Positions 16,604 to 26,550 of a stretch of 64,000 nucleotides of DNA are shown here, in pieces. The notes beneath the pieces are model-generated. The model was given only the letters and a program-made list of their open reading frames with translations. It was not told the origin of the DNA and did no database searches. The number at the start of each line of letters is the position of its first letter. Positions within the stretch are counted from its first letter, which is position 1. Origin of the DNA: CAYPHA01 sp964410215 (GTDB lineage Bacteria > Calditrichota > Calditrichia > Calditrichales > CAYPHA01). The translations under genes were made by a program, and so were the position numbers. The stretch lies in contig CAYPHA010000001.1 in assembly GCA_964410215.1 (NCBI GenBank), forward strand, positions 183,780-247,779. The letters are read 5' to 3'.

Positions 16604-19600
16604 ATGAAAGGTGCTGTACTCTTTTTAACGGTTATTTTAATGGCTCTGAATCTGAATGCTTCATCCACAGAAGGCAACGATCCCTGGGTGAGCGCGACAT
16701 TTAACGGATTAAAATTCCGCTGTATCGGTCCGGCGGTGACGTCAGGCCGGATCGGCGATTTTGCCGTGAATCCGGAAAATCCGGCTGAATACTATGTTGC
16801 CGTGGCTTCCGGCAATGTCTGGAAAACCGATAATGGCGGAACGACCTTTCAGCCGGTTTTTGACGATGAAGGTTCCTATTCCATTGGGTGCATCACGATG
16901 GATCCCAGCAATCACAATGTCATCTGGGTGGGAACCGGAGAAAATAACAGTCAGCGCAGCGTTTCCTACGGTGACGGTGTGTATAAATCGGAAGACGGTG
17001 GTAAAAGCTGGAAGCACATGGGACTGCGGCAATCCGAGCATATTGCCAAAATTCTTATTGACCCGCGTGATTCCGATGTGGTTTTTGTCGCCTCGCAGGG
17101 ACCGTTGTGGGGCCCCGGCGGCGAAAGAGGTCTCTATAAATCGGTCGACGGCGGCAAATCCTGGGAATTGATCCTTGAGATCAGTGAAAACACCGGGGTG
17201 ACCGACATTGTCATGGACCCCAGAGATCCGGATGTTATCTATGCCGCTTCCTACCAGCGCCGTCGCCGGGTATGGACACTGATCAACGGGGGGCCTGAAT
17301 CGGCCATCTATAAGACCACCGATGGTGGCGAAAACTGGGAAAAACTGGAGTCCGGTTTGCCGAATGTGGACATGGGCCGGATTGGACTGGCCGTTTCACC
17401 AGCGGAACCGGACATTGTATATGCCATTATCGAAGCGGCTGATGATCAGAGTGGATTTTACCGTTCCATTGACCGGGGGGCATCCTGGGAAAAAAGGAGC
17501 GATCATATTTCCGGCAGTCCGCAGTATTATCAGGAAATCGTAGCGGACCCCAAAGATCCGGACCGGGTCTATTCCCTGAATATCTATACCATGGTTACCA
17601 CGGATGGTGGTAAGACATTTGAGCAATTGGGACGCGATTACCGTCATGTTGATGATCATGCCCTGTGGATCGATCCGGACAACACCGATTACCTGTTGAT
17701 TGGTGGTGACGGCGGCGTATATGAATCATATGACGTGGGTAAGAACTGGCGGTTTATGGAAAACCTGCCCATCACCCAATTCTACCGGGTTTCCGTGGAC
17801 AACGATTTCCCTTTTTACAATGTTTATGGTGGCACACAGGATAATTTTTCCCTGGGCGGACCATCACGGACGACGAGCAGCGTGGGCATCGTCAATGCCG
17901 ACTGGTACGTGACAAAGGGAGGCGACGGGTTCGAAACCCAGGTGGATCCGGAAAATCCGGACATCGTCTATTCACAGTCACAGTATGGCTGGCTGACCCG
18001 CTATGACAGGAAGAGCGGGGAAAATACAGGTATAAAACCCATCGAGGGACCGGATGATGATCCCCTGCGCTGGAACTGGGACTCCCCGTTAATTATCAGT
18101 CCCCATTCCAATACCCGCTTGTATTTCGCGTCAAATAAGCTGTTCCGGAGCGATGACCGCGGCAACAGCTGGACTGCCGTCAGCGGTGATCTGACACGCC
18201 GGATCGACCGAAATAAACTGAAGATAATGGACCGGGTCTGGAGTGTCGATGCCGTTTCCAAGAACAGGTCGACTTCCCTTTATGGTAATATTGTCGCCCT
18301 GACGGAATCCCCGCTGAAGGAGGGGCTTATCTATGCCGGTACGGATGACGGGTTGATACAGGTAACGGAGGACGGCGGGGAAAACTGGCGGAAAATTGAA
18401 AAAGTATCCGGTGTCCCGGAAATGACGTATGTGAGCTTTCTCATGGCTTCCTCGCATGATGCACATACGGTTTACGCGGCGTTCGATAACCATAAAAATG
18501 CGGATTTCAAGCCCTATATCGCTAAAAGTACGGATCGCGGTAATAGCTGGAAAGGTATTGCGGAATCATTACCGGATACGGGCACGGTATACGCCATCGT
18601 TGAGGACCATGAAAAGCCGGATCTTCTTTTCGCCGGGACGGAGTTTGGCGTTTTTTTCACGATTGATGGTGGGGAAAAATGGATTCAGTTAAAATCGGGG
18701 GTTCCAACCATTGCCGTCAAAGATATTGCCATTCAGGAACGGGAAAACGACCTGGTGCTGGGCACGTTCGGCAGAAGTTTTTATATTCTGGATGACTATT
18801 CCCCGCTTCGGCATCTTTCGGCGGAATCCCTGGAACAGGAGAGCATGTTATTCCCTGTAAAAGACGCCTGGATGTATATTCCGGGTCGAACAGGTACCAA
18901 TCATCAGGGCGCTTCGTTCTATGCTGCGGAAAATCCCCAGCCCAGTGCTGTTTTTACCTATTATCTCAAAGATAAAATAAAAACCCGCAGGGAGATCCGT
19001 AAAGAAAAAGAGAAGGAACTCATTGAAAAGAACAAACCGGTACCCTATCCCTCCTTTGATGAACTGCGCCTGGAAGACCAGGAAGAAAAGCCCTATCTCA
19101 TCTTCACCGTATTTGATGAAACAGGGAATGCTGTGCGTCGACTGACCACACCTGCCGGGAAAGGGATTAACAGGATTCAATGGGATCTGCGCTACTCCGG
19201 GTGGGATCCCATCGTGTCTTCAGAGAATAATGGCAACGGGCATGAGGCCGAATCCGGTTTGCTTGCACTTCCCGGAATGTATTCTGTTGTGTTATCAAAA
19301 TATCACAATGGGAAGGTGACGGAACTGAACGGGCCTCAAAAATTTGAAGCCAGGGTACTGGGCATTGCCACGCTACCGGCAGAAGACCGTGAAGCACAAG
19401 TGCAATTCCAGAAGAAAGTCGCCGGACTGAGCCGTGCGGTATCCGGCGCTGTTGAAGCGGCCCGTGAACTTGATAACCGTATAAAATTGTTGAAGAAAGC
19501 GTTCAGGCAGGTACCTGGATTGGATGAAGATATTCTATCCCGGCTGAGATCGGCAGAACTGGAGAATCAGTCTGTTCTGACAGCGTTGACCGGTGATAAA

Positions 19601-19861
19601 ACCATCAGTATGCGTAATGAAAACCAATTACCATCCATTTCATCACGGGTTGGTACCATTGTTAATGGCTTATGGCGTTCCACATCGGCACCCACACAAA
19701 CCGCTGTCGCGTCCTATGACGCTGCCGGGCAGCTATTCAAACCGGTACTGGAAAAACTGCGCAATCTGTACGAGGTGGAATTAAAGCAGATCGAGGAAAA
19801 AATGGAGAAGGCTTCTGCTCCATGGACACCGGGCAGGGTACCGCTTTGGAAAGATAATTAA
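16604..19861 (+). CDS. VPS10/BNR-repeat secreted protein
   Basis: A 1085-residue exported beta-propeller protein. After a signal peptide (MKGAVLFLTVILMALNLNASS) come at least eight BNR/sortilin-type blades recognised by repeats of YKTTDGGENW, FYRSIDRGASW, FRSDDRGNSW and VTEDGGENW (the Asp-box S-x-D-x-G-x-x-W). The C-terminal 300 residues hold a linker with charged helix (KTRREIRKEKEKELIEKN) and a helical tail. Proteins of this build are frequent in Marinimicrobia, Gemmatimonadota and Acidobacteriota and are usually annotated glycosyl hydrolase or photosystem-stability-like without proof. I start at ATG 16604 (GGAGA upstream), which gives a proper signal; an upstream ATG at 16544 would bury it. 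No sorting domain is present. Confidence 0.82.
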   Translation: MKGAVLFLTVILMALNLNASSTEGNDPWVSATFNGLKFRCIGPAVTSGRIGDFAVNPENPAEYYVAVASGNVWKTDNGGTTFQPVFDDEGSYSIGCITMDPSNHNVIWVGTGENNSQRSVSYGDGVYKSEDGGKSWKHMGLRQSEHIAKILIDPRDSDVVFVASQGPLWGPGGERGLYKSVDGGKSWELILEISENTGVTDIVMDPRDPDVIYAASYQRRRRVWTLINGGPESAIYKTTDGGENWEKLESGLPNVDMGRIGLAVSPAEPDIVYAIIEAADDQSGFYRSIDRGASWEKRSDHISGSPQYYQEIVADPKDPDRVYSLNIYTMVTTDGGKTFEQLGRDYRHVDDHALWIDPDNTDYLLIGGDGGVYESYDVGKNWRFMENLPITQFYRVSVDNDFPFYNVYGGTQDNFSLGGPSRTTSSVGIVNADWYVTKGGDGFETQVDPENPDIVYSQSQYGWLTRYDRKSGENTGIKPIEGPDDDPLRWNWDSPLIISPHSNTRLYFASNKLFRSDDRGNSWTAVSGDLTRRIDRNKLKIMDRVWSVDAVSKNRSTSLYGNIVALTESPLKEGLIYAGTDDGLIQVTEDGGENWRKIEKVSGVPEMTYVSFLMASSHDAHTVYAAFDNHKNADFKPYIAKSTDRGNSWKGIAESLPDTGTVYAIVEDHEKPDLLFAGTEFGVFFTIDGGEKWIQLKSGVPTIAVKDIAIQERENDLVLGTFGRSFYILDDYSPLRHLSAESLEQESMLFPVKDAWMYIPGRTGTNHQGASFYAAENPQPSAVFTYYLKDKIKTRREIRKEKEKELIEKNKPVPYPSFDELRLEDQEEKPYLIFTVFDETGNAVRRLTTPAGKGINRIQWDLRYSGWDPIVSSENNGNGHEAESGLLALPGMYSVVLSKYHNGKVTELNGPQKFEARVLGIATLPAEDREAQVQFQKKVAGLSRAVSGAVEAARELDNRIKLLKKAFRQVPGLDEDILSRLRSAELENQSVLTALTGDKTISMRNENQLPSISSRVGTIVNGLWRSTSAPTQTAVASYDAAGQLFKPVLEKLRNLYEVELKQIEEKMEKASAPWTPGRVPLWKDN

Positions 19862-20000
19862 AAAATCTTGACCATTGTCATAGAGCTTAATTAAAAGGGG
19901 GTGTATTTTAGCTGTATTCGGGGGAAATCTGTCCGGCTACATTGTATCACATCCACCGGAAAACGATGAAAATCCGGCTGGATACAATCAGGAGGTTCCT

Positions 20001-22451
20001 ATGTCGAAACGATTTCTTTTCCCCCGTTTTATTAGTTTGATCATGGTTCTGGTAACGTTCTCGTTTTCTCAAATTTCCTGGGATCCGCACGTCATAGTAG
20101 GGAGTGAAATTTCTCCCTGGGCTACCTGGAGTGCATCGGCTGCGGATCTGGACGATGATGGCGATATGGATCTTATGGCCGTCGGATCCGGCAGTAATCC
20201 CTTGATATGGTATGAAAACGACGGGGAACTCCACTTTCTGCCCCACATCATTACTGATGCCTACTATGGACTGACTTCGGTTGTGCCAGTCGATTTGGAT
20301 CAGGATGATGATCTTGATCTTCTTACCGCATCCGATGCCCGCAGCACCATTTACTGGTTCGAAAATGATGGGGATCAGAATTTTACGATACAGAATCTGT
20401 CGCTATCACTTTCTGCGGCAATGGCGGCGGAAGCAATTGACATGGATGATGATGGAGACCTGGATGTAGTAGGCATAGGATCACAAAAGGTTGTCTGGTG
20501 TGAAAACAACGGCAGCCAGGAATTTACGGAACATCTCATATCGGACAGTCTTCTCGGGGGCAGGGATGTAATCGCCATCGATCTCGATGAAGATGGTGAT
20601 ATAGATGTCATAAGTGCCGCACAGTCTGATAATGAAATCGCCTGGTTTGAAAATGACGGTGATCAGACATTCACATTTCACAGTGTCAATACAATGACGA
20701 TGGGTGTGTGGTCAATTGAGGTCGCCGATCTTGATGGTGATGGCGACAAAGATATCGTATCCGCTTCCTGTGAGGATGATAAGATTGCCTGGTTTGAAAA
20801 TGACGGTGAAGAAAATTTCAGCCAGAGAACTATAACGGTTGCTGCGGATTATGCCTTTTATGTGTCTGTTGCGGATATTGACGGCGATGCGGATATGGAC
20901 GTCCTTTCCGCCAGCTACTATGATAATACATTTGCCTGGTATGAAAATGATGGCGGTGGTCATTTTTCGACACATCAGGTTACAAAAGAAATGAGTGGTC
21001 CGGCATACATCAGTGCCCTGGATATTGATGGGGACACGGATATGGATATCCTCAATTGTTCACGTAATGATGATATTCTGGCCTGGATGGAAAATGACGG
21101 CAGTCAGAATTTTAGTATGCATGTTGTCGGCACCAATGCGGACGGTGCACGCCTGGCTTTTTGTCTGGATCTGGATGAGGACGGGGATAATGATATTCTA
21201 TCCGCTTCTTATTATGATGACAAAATTATGTGGCATGAGAATGTAGGCAATAATGTGTTTATCATTCATATGCTAACACGAGAAATAGATGCGCCATGGA
21301 CGATACATCCGATCGATGTTGACGGTGATATGGATACGGATATACTGGTCGGTGCCCTCGACGGTGGGAATGCCTATTGGATGGAAAATGACGGGGCACA
21401 GAATTTTACGATTCATGCCGTTGATCTGACAATGGCATCAACCACCTGTCTCTATGGAATTGATATGGATGGTGACGAAGATCTGGATATAGTCTCATCA
21501 TCCTATGGACAGTGTATCGGATGGCATGAAAATGATGGAACCCAGTCGTTCTCGTTCAACCAGGTATCTGATTCGGCCAGTTATCCGGGTTACGTATATG
21601 CCGCGGATTTGGACAATGATGCGGATATCGATATACTATGTACATCGACATACGACAAGAAGATCCTCTGGTTTGAAAATGACGGCAGCATGCATTTTAC
21701 CGAACATGTACTCTATGATGATGCCAGCTGGCCGCGGTGTGTAATTGCTGTTGATCTGGATGAAGATGGTGATATGGATGTGCTGTCGGCTTCATCAGAA
21801 GATGATAAAATAATCTGGTACGAAAATGACGGGGAACAGAACTTTTTAATCCATATCGTAAGTGATATGGCCGATGGTGCCTACTTTGTTACTGTTGAGG
21901 ATATTGATCAGGATGAGGATCTGGACATTCTGGCTGCACTGTCATCGAGCCAGGAATTCCGCTGGTATGAAAATGACGGAGATGAAAACTTCACATCGAA
22001 TTCCGATCATCTCATTGCGGATAATTCATATGGTGCTATGTCGCTTTCTGTCGGTGATGTGGATCTGGATACCGATCTCGATGTGATAGGGGTTTCATAC
22101 AATGCCGGCAAAATAGCCTGGTATGAGAATCAGCTTATCAGTGGTATGGACAATCCGGTAAGGGATATGCTGCCGGTTTCGACCGTATTGTTTAATAATT
22201 ACCCCAATCCTTTCAATCCCAGAACAGCTATTTCCTATTCACTCGCGGCCTCTGGACATGTTGAATTGTCCGTTTATAATATTCTGGGCCAGAAAATTTC
22301 GACACTGGTCTCGGAAAGGCAACCGGTTGGATATCATCAGGTGACGTGGGATGCTTCTGGCGTCAATTCCGGGGTTTACTTTTATATATTGAAAGTCACG
22401 TCGTCTGAATCATTCGAGGTACAGGCAAAGAAATGCATGGTTATTAAATAA
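20001..22451 (+). CDS. FG-GAP/VCBS-repeat protein with type-A sorting domain
   Basis: An 816-residue secreted protein: a signal peptide, then 14 tandem repeats of about 49 residues, each with an acidic calcium-type loop (DLDDDGDMDL, DLDEDGDIDV and variants) followed by W-[YFH]-ENDG and a hydrophobic strand, which is the integrin-alpha/VCBS propeller pattern, so about two seven-bladed propellers. The last 85 residues are the type-IX sorting domain (NYPNPFNPRTAISYS ... GVYFYILKV ... KKCMVIK). It is probably displayed on the surface and adhesive or ligand-binding. One loop is degenerate (WHENVGNNVF). The start has GGAGG before ATG 20001. Confidence 0.9.
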   Translation: MSKRFLFPRFISLIMVLVTFSFSQISWDPHVIVGSEISPWATWSASAADLDDDGDMDLMAVGSGSNPLIWYENDGELHFLPHIITDAYYGLTSVVPVDLDQDDDLDLLTASDARSTIYWFENDGDQNFTIQNLSLSLSAAMAAEAIDMDDDGDLDVVGIGSQKVVWCENNGSQEFTEHLISDSLLGGRDVIAIDLDEDGDIDVISAAQSDNEIAWFENDGDQTFTFHSVNTMTMGVWSIEVADLDGDGDKDIVSASCEDDKIAWFENDGEENFSQRTITVAADYAFYVSVADIDGDADMDVLSASYYDNTFAWYENDGGGHFSTHQVTKEMSGPAYISALDIDGDTDMDILNCSRNDDILAWMENDGSQNFSMHVVGTNADGARLAFCLDLDEDGDNDILSASYYDDKIMWHENVGNNVFIIHMLTREIDAPWTIHPIDVDGDMDTDILVGALDGGNAYWMENDGAQNFTIHAVDLTMASTTCLYGIDMDGDEDLDIVSSSYGQCIGWHENDGTQSFSFNQVSDSASYPGYVYAADLDNDADIDILCTSTYDKKILWFENDGSMHFTEHVLYDDASWPRCVIAVDLDEDGDMDVLSASSEDDKIIWYENDGEQNFLIHIVSDMADGAYFVTVEDIDQDEDLDILAALSSSQEFRWYENDGDENFTSNSDHLIADNSYGAMSLSVGDVDLDTDLDVIGVSYNAGKIAWYENQLISGMDNPVRDMLPVSTVLFNNYPNPFNPRTAISYSLAASGHVELSVYNILGQKISTLVSERQPVGYHQVTWDASGVNSGVYFYILKVTSSESFEVQAKKCMVIK

Positions 22452-22472
22452 ACGTAAGAGCAGGGATTCTTT

Positions 22473-24101
22473 ATGATTTATAGAAATAGTTTTTTTACCG
22501 TCATTATGATTATCTGCTTTGTTGTTGCTTCATGCAACACACAAAAAGAGAAATCAGAATTTGATATCATCATTTATGGCGGTACATCCGCCGGTATCGC
22601 GGCTGCCATACAGGCTGACCGGATGGGAAAACGTGTGATCATTGTTTCCCCTGACCGGCATCTGGGCGGTTTGACGGCCGGCGGTCTGGGGTGGACGGAT
22701 TCCGGCAATAAGGCGGCTATCGGCGGGATTTCCCGTGAATTTTACCGGAATGTCAAGCGTCATTATGACCGTCCCGACGCATGGATGTTTCAAAAGCCGG
22801 AGGAGTACAGCCGGTATCGGGCGGATGAAGATGCCATGTGGGTCTTTGAGCCCCGTGTGGCCGAAGCAGCTTTTGAAAACATGCTTGCAGAGACGGATGT
22901 GACGGTCGTACGCGATGCCTGGTTGAATAGGGAAGACGGTGTTAAAAAAGAAAAAAACCGTATCATATCCATCATGACTCTGGACGGCAAAACCTATTCC
23001 GGCAGGATGTTCATCGATGTCACGTATGAAGGGGATTTAATGGCCGCCGCCGGTGTCTCGTATACGGTAGGAAGGGAATCCAATGCAACCTATGGAGAGA
23101 CGCTGAATGGTGTGCAGAAGGCCCGGGCTGTTTCCCATCAGTTTGAGTATCCTGTGAGTCCCTATATCATTCCCGGGGATCCGTCAAGCGGGCTTCTGCC
23201 GCTCATTCATGGTGAGGACCCGGGAGAAGACGGTGAAGGCGATCATCGTGTGCAGGCTTATAATTTCAGGATGTGTCTGACCAATGTGCCTGAAAACAGG
23301 GTACCGTTTCCCAAGCCCGACAATTATGATCCCATGACCTATGAACTTCTGGGCCGGTACCTGGATACGGGCTGGCGGGGATTATTTAATAAGTTTGACC
23401 CGGCGCCGAACCGGAAAACCGATACGAACAATTATGGTGCTTTTTCGACGGATCATATCGGCATGAATTACGACTATCCGGAAGCATCGTATGAACGTCG
23501 TCGGGAAATCATAAAAGATCATGAGGATTACCAGAAAGGGCTGATGTGGTTTCTGGCGAATGATCCCAGAGTACTTCAAGCGGTTCGGGAGGAGATGAGT
23601 AAATGGGGCCTGGCCAGGGATGAGTTTACGGATAACGGGAACTGGCCGCATCAGATGTATGTGCGTGAAGCCCGGCGCATGGTCAGCGATTTTGTCATGA
23701 CGGAATTACACCTCCGCGGTATAAAAGATACACCGCATTCCATCGGTATGGGATCCTATACCATGGATTCCCATAATGTGCAGCGGTATGTCGATGAAAA
23801 CGGGTATGCCCGCAACGAAGGGGATATACAGATTTCACCCGGCAGGACCTATCCGATCAGCTATAATGCCATCATTCCAAAAAATGCAGAAGCCAAAAAC
23901 CTGCTTGTACCGGTATGCGCTTCGGCCTCGCATATTGCCTATGGTTCCATCCGTATGGAACCGGTATTCATGATTCTGGGGCAATCCGCTGCAACAGCGG
24001 CCGTAATGGCCATAGAGCAGCGAATCGCTGTGCAGAATCTTGATTATCAAATCTTACAGGAACGCTTACTTAACGATGGTCAGATTTTAGAATTACCCTG
24101 A
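22473..24101 (+). CDS. Secreted FAD-dependent oxidoreductase (PF12831 type)
   Basis: A 542-residue exported lipoprotein (lipobox VASC near residue 21) with an FAD-dependent oxidoreductase fold: Rossmann loop DIIIYGGTSAGIAAA at 31-45, GGLTAGGLGWTDSGN, and MFIDVTYEGDLMAAAGVSYTVGRES. The C-terminal motif ILGQSAATAAVMAIEQ completes the FAD site. Family members are widespread next to sulfatases and glycoside hydrolases in polysaccharide-degrading FCB and planctomycete bacteria, but the reaction is not established. It is followed after 10 bp by a HAD phosphatase and may be co-transcribed. Confidence 0.85.
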   Translation: MIYRNSFFTVIMIICFVVASCNTQKEKSEFDIIIYGGTSAGIAAAIQADRMGKRVIIVSPDRHLGGLTAGGLGWTDSGNKAAIGGISREFYRNVKRHYDRPDAWMFQKPEEYSRYRADEDAMWVFEPRVAEAAFENMLAETDVTVVRDAWLNREDGVKKEKNRIISIMTLDGKTYSGRMFIDVTYEGDLMAAAGVSYTVGRESNATYGETLNGVQKARAVSHQFEYPVSPYIIPGDPSSGLLPLIHGEDPGEDGEGDHRVQAYNFRMCLTNVPENRVPFPKPDNYDPMTYELLGRYLDTGWRGLFNKFDPAPNRKTDTNNYGAFSTDHIGMNYDYPEASYERRREIIKDHEDYQKGLMWFLANDPRVLQAVREEMSKWGLARDEFTDNGNWPHQMYVREARRMVSDFVMTELHLRGIKDTPHSIGMGSYTMDSHNVQRYVDENGYARNEGDIQISPGRTYPISYNAIIPKNAEAKNLLVPVCASASHIAYGSIRMEPVFMILGQSAATAAVMAIEQRIAVQNLDYQILQERLLNDGQILELP

Positions 24102-24111
24102 TCGTGAAAGG

Positions 24112-24786
24112 ATGAAATTTTCTGTGAAATTTAGAGGTGTGATATTTGATCTGGACGGTACGCTTGTCGATTCGCTTGAAGATATTGCTGATTCCATGAA
24201 CAGGGTTCTGGTTTTGCGGGGAATGCCGCGTCACACTTATGATACATACAGATACCTGGTTGGAAGCGGTATACGCAATCTCGTTGCCGGCGCGCTTCCT
24301 GAACAAGAGCGTTCGGAACGATCCATTTCGGCATGCCATGATGACATGGTTGCCGATTACCGGGATAATTGCCTGGTCAAAACCAATCTGTACGACGGTG
24401 TTGCCGATCTGCTTGAAAGGTTAAAAAAATATAATATTCCGATGGGTGTGTACTCAAATAAACGTGAAGAATTCACAAAAATGATATGTGCCGCATTGTT
24501 TGAATCCGGTCTTTTTCAAATTATCCTGGGTGCGCGTCCCGGTTTACCTAAAAAACCTGACCCCGCCGGTGCCCTCATGGTGGCAGAGCACCTTGGGCAG
24601 TCTCCTGAAAACCTGCTATTCGTCGGCGATACCAACATCGATATGCAAACTGCCAGCTCCGCGGGCATGTATGCTGTCGGTGTTACCTGGGGCTTCCGTC
24701 CAGGGGAAGAGCTGATCGAGGCCGGTGCAAAAACCATCATCAATCACCCATCCGAATTACTCGACTTTTTTTCCTTAAAATTATGA
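24112..24786 (+). CDS. HAD-superfamily phosphatase, phosphoglycolate phosphatase type
   Basis: A 224-residue cytosolic hydrolase with all HAD motifs: motif I FDLDGTLVDS (nucleophile and acid Asp), motif II YSNKREE (Ser), motif III Lys in GLPKKPDP, and motif IV FVGDTNIDMQTA. The alpha-helical cap between residues 20 and 95 is of the Gph/pyrophosphatase type. Removal of 2-phosphoglycolate from DNA repair is the usual role; other small phosphate esters are possible. The start ATG follows GAAAGG closely; a GTG at 24124 is an alternative. Confidence 0.85.
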   Translation: MKFSVKFRGVIFDLDGTLVDSLEDIADSMNRVLVLRGMPRHTYDTYRYLVGSGIRNLVAGALPEQERSERSISACHDDMVADYRDNCLVKTNLYDGVADLLERLKKYNIPMGVYSNKREEFTKMICAALFESGLFQIILGARPGLPKKPDPAGALMVAEHLGQSPENLLFVGDTNIDMQTASSAGMYAVGVTWGFRPGEELIEAGAKTIINHPSELLDFFSLKL

Positions 24787-24829
24787 AAATCCAATTTTTT
24801 GCGCATCATAGAATTGGGTAAGGGAATGC

Positions 24830-24933
24830 ATGACAGGATAAATTTTTAGACAGGATAACAGGATTAACAAAATATTTTATAAATATCTTTTTAATCTGAA
24901 CGGAATCTATATTAAACGTTGATCATGTAATCC
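24830..24933. repeat. ACAGGAT-type repeats in inverted arrangement
   Basis: GACAGGATA, AGACAGGATAACAGGATTA and, in inverted orientation, TAATCCTGTCTA lie in the 185 bp before the GxxExxY gene. The forward and reverse copies can pair across about 65 bp. This repeat style frequently accompanies GxxExxY genes (recalled knowledge). A further ATGTCAGGATTA copy provides the ribosome site of the gene itself. Confidence 0.6.
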
Positions 24934-24971
24934 TGTCTAAAGTAAAAATGATCATGTCAGGATTATCAAGT

Positions 24972-25340
24972 ATGCATGATGAATTGACCGGTCTGATTAT
25001 CGGGTGTGCTTATACTGTCTATAATAAAATGGGATTTGGTTATCTGGAGTCTGTATATGAAAAATGCCTTTTGATTGAGCTTAATAAGGCAGGTCTGAGG
25101 GCGGACAACCAGGTACCGATTACGGTGCAATACGATAATGAAACGGTTGGTGAATTTTATGCTGATATTCTTGTTGCAGGTGAAATCATAATCGAGTTGA
25201 AATCGATACGTCAGCTTTCCAGAATTCATGAAATTCAGCTGGTCAATTATTTAGTTGCAACGGAAAAGGATATTGGGTTGCTCATCAACTTCGCTGATCA
25301 GAAAGTAGAGGTGAAACGTAAGTACCGCATACTGGCATGA
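24972..25340 (+). CDS. GxxExxY protein
   Basis: A 122-residue protein of the GxxExxY family (TIGR04256), which has a restriction-endonuclease-like fold by published fold predictions. The name motif is present as GYLESVYE. FYADILVAGEIIIELKS contains D and E-x-K at positions compatible with the nuclease core, and the C-terminus QKVEVKRKYRIL is typical. The function of the family is unknown; it spreads as a scattered, often repeat-flanked gene. I choose ATG 24972, 9 bp after AGGA, because homologues start with the short form MHDELT; an upstream ATG at 24948 lies inside the repeat. Confidence 0.85.
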   Translation: MHDELTGLIIGCAYTVYNKMGFGYLESVYEKCLLIELNKAGLRADNQVPITVQYDNETVGEFYADILVAGEIIIELKSIRQLSRIHEIQLVNYLVATEKDIGLLINFADQKVEVKRKYRILA

Positions 25341-25507
25341 ACGAACGTTTTCCCACCGCCTGCCTTAATTCGATACACCTTCCCTGATTTTGGCACGTAT
25401 CCTGATGGAATATTTTAACTTTCCTTTATGCTTTTAATTATATTACGCGTATCCGGACATTTGAATCATTACTTTTTTCCTTATACATGAGAATTTAAGG
25501 AGGTTAT

Positions 25508-25945
25508 ATGCCAGGTATTACCGTTTCACGTATGATAAATGCCCCCGTTGAGACCGTATTTAAAGCCGTTTCTGATATAGAAAATCTGCCAGACACGGCT
25601 CCGGGAATCCTGAAAACCGAGTTCCTGTCGGATATAAAATCAGGTGTTGGAACGCGGTTCATGGAAACACGTCTTATCGAAGGAAAAGAGTCGGAAACGA
25701 TATTGGAAGTGACGGAATTCGCCGAAAATGATCATATACGATTGGTATCGGATAGTCATGGTACGATCTGGGATTCTATTTTTGCGGTCAGGCCTTCCGG
25801 CGATCAAACGGAGCTTATCTTAAAAATGGATGCAAAAGGTCATAAGTTAATGACAAAAGTGATGAATCCACTTTTTAAGAATATGTTTAAGAAGGGTCTG
25901 GAAAAACATCTGGAGGCGATAAAAACGTATTGTGAAAAAAAATGA
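25508..25945 (+). CDS. SRPBCC-superfamily (START/polyketide-cyclase-like) protein
   Basis: A 145-residue soluble protein with the SRPBCC helix-grip pattern: an N-terminal strand ITVSRMINAPVETVFKAVSDIENLPD and a C-terminal long helix MNPLFKNMFKKGLEKHLEAIKTYCEKK framing a hydrophobic pocket. Such proteins bind small hydrophobic ligands; the ligand is unknown. A strong AAGGAGG ribosome site precedes the ATG. It stands before an osmC-like gene but the 132-bp gap and absence of shared motifs give no hint of a joint role. Confidence 0.8.
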   Translation: MPGITVSRMINAPVETVFKAVSDIENLPDTAPGILKTEFLSDIKSGVGTRFMETRLIEGKESETILEVTEFAENDHIRLVSDSHGTIWDSIFAVRPSGDQTELILKMDAKGHKLMTKVMNPLFKNMFKKGLEKHLEAIKTYCEKK

Positions 25946-26077
25946 GCCGGGTCCATTCTCCGTATGCTGATTGAAAATTTTTTTTGTAACAGCAACCCGA
26001 TGGAAATTTTCTGCGGGGTTGATCTCGTTTGCAGTTCGAAATATCAGTAAATAGTAACGAATAAAGGAGATCAGAAG

Positions 26078-26500
26078 ATGGCAACACGTCAGGCAATGGC
26101 AAAGTGGAATGGAACATTGAAAGAGGGAAACGGCGTCATGAAATATGGCGAGGTTGAAGGCCCGTTTACCTATGCATCACGTTTTGAAGAAGGGAAAGGT
26201 ACCAATCCGGAAGAACTTGTCGGGGCCGCCCATGCCGGCTGTTTTTCCATGTTCTTATCAGCACTGGTCAGTGGTGATAATTTTAAACCAACCCGTGTTA
26301 CAACCACTGCCTCGGTCCATCTCGGCAACGATGACGGTCCGAAAATTGTCCGCATCGATCTGGATTGTGAAGCGGAAATCCCCGGTCTGGATGACGGCAA
26401 ATTTCAGGAGTACGCACAGGCAGCCAAGCAGAAATGTCCGATTTCCAGGTTATTTGCCGGAACGGAGATTTATCTTACTGCAAAATTGAAGGGTGGTTGA
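26078..26500 (+). CDS. osmC: OsmC-type peroxidase
   Basis: A 140-residue OsmC-subfamily thiol peroxidase reducing organic hydroperoxides in the cytosol. The two redox cysteines are in HAGCFSMFL (C56) and KCPISRLF (about C120), with N-terminal KWNGTLKEGNG and the GTNPEELVGAAHAGC helix. The length is standard. Ribosome site AAAGGAG. The stop codon lies inside the terminator hairpin at 26489-26514. Assignment to OsmC rather than Ohr follows from the KWNG start and the missing Ohr-type TGG motif. Confidence 0.9.
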   Translation: MATRQAMAKWNGTLKEGNGVMKYGEVEGPFTYASRFEEGKGTNPEELVGAAHAGCFSMFLSALVSGDNFKPTRVTTTASVHLGNDDGPKIVRIDLDCEAEIPGLDDGKFQEYAQAAKQKCPISRLFAGTEIYLTAKLKGG

Positions 26501-26514
26501 AAACCACCCTTTCT
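26489..26514 (+). terminator. Intrinsic terminator overlapping the osmC stop codon
   Basis: AAGGGTGGTT (26489-26498) pairs with AACCACCCTT (26502-26511) across a 3-nt loop; a short T run follows. The TGA stop (26498-26500) is within the stem-loop. Confidence 0.7.
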
Positions 26515-26527
26515 GATATGGTATAAT
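26497..26527 (+). promoter_or_regulatory. Candidate sigma-70 promoter of the LysE-like gene
   Basis: TTGAAA (26497-26502) and a consensus TATAAT (26522-26527) spaced by 19 bp, 23 bp before ATG 26551. The -35 box falls inside the preceding terminator stem. Confidence 0.5.
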
Positions 26528-26550
26528 GGCCTGTAAACGGATTGGAACGA

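Noticed and set aside
20069..22086. Antisense and shifted open frames across the FG-GAP gene
   Set aside because: They arise from the repetitive composition of the 14 acidic repeats and have no ribosome sites or domains.
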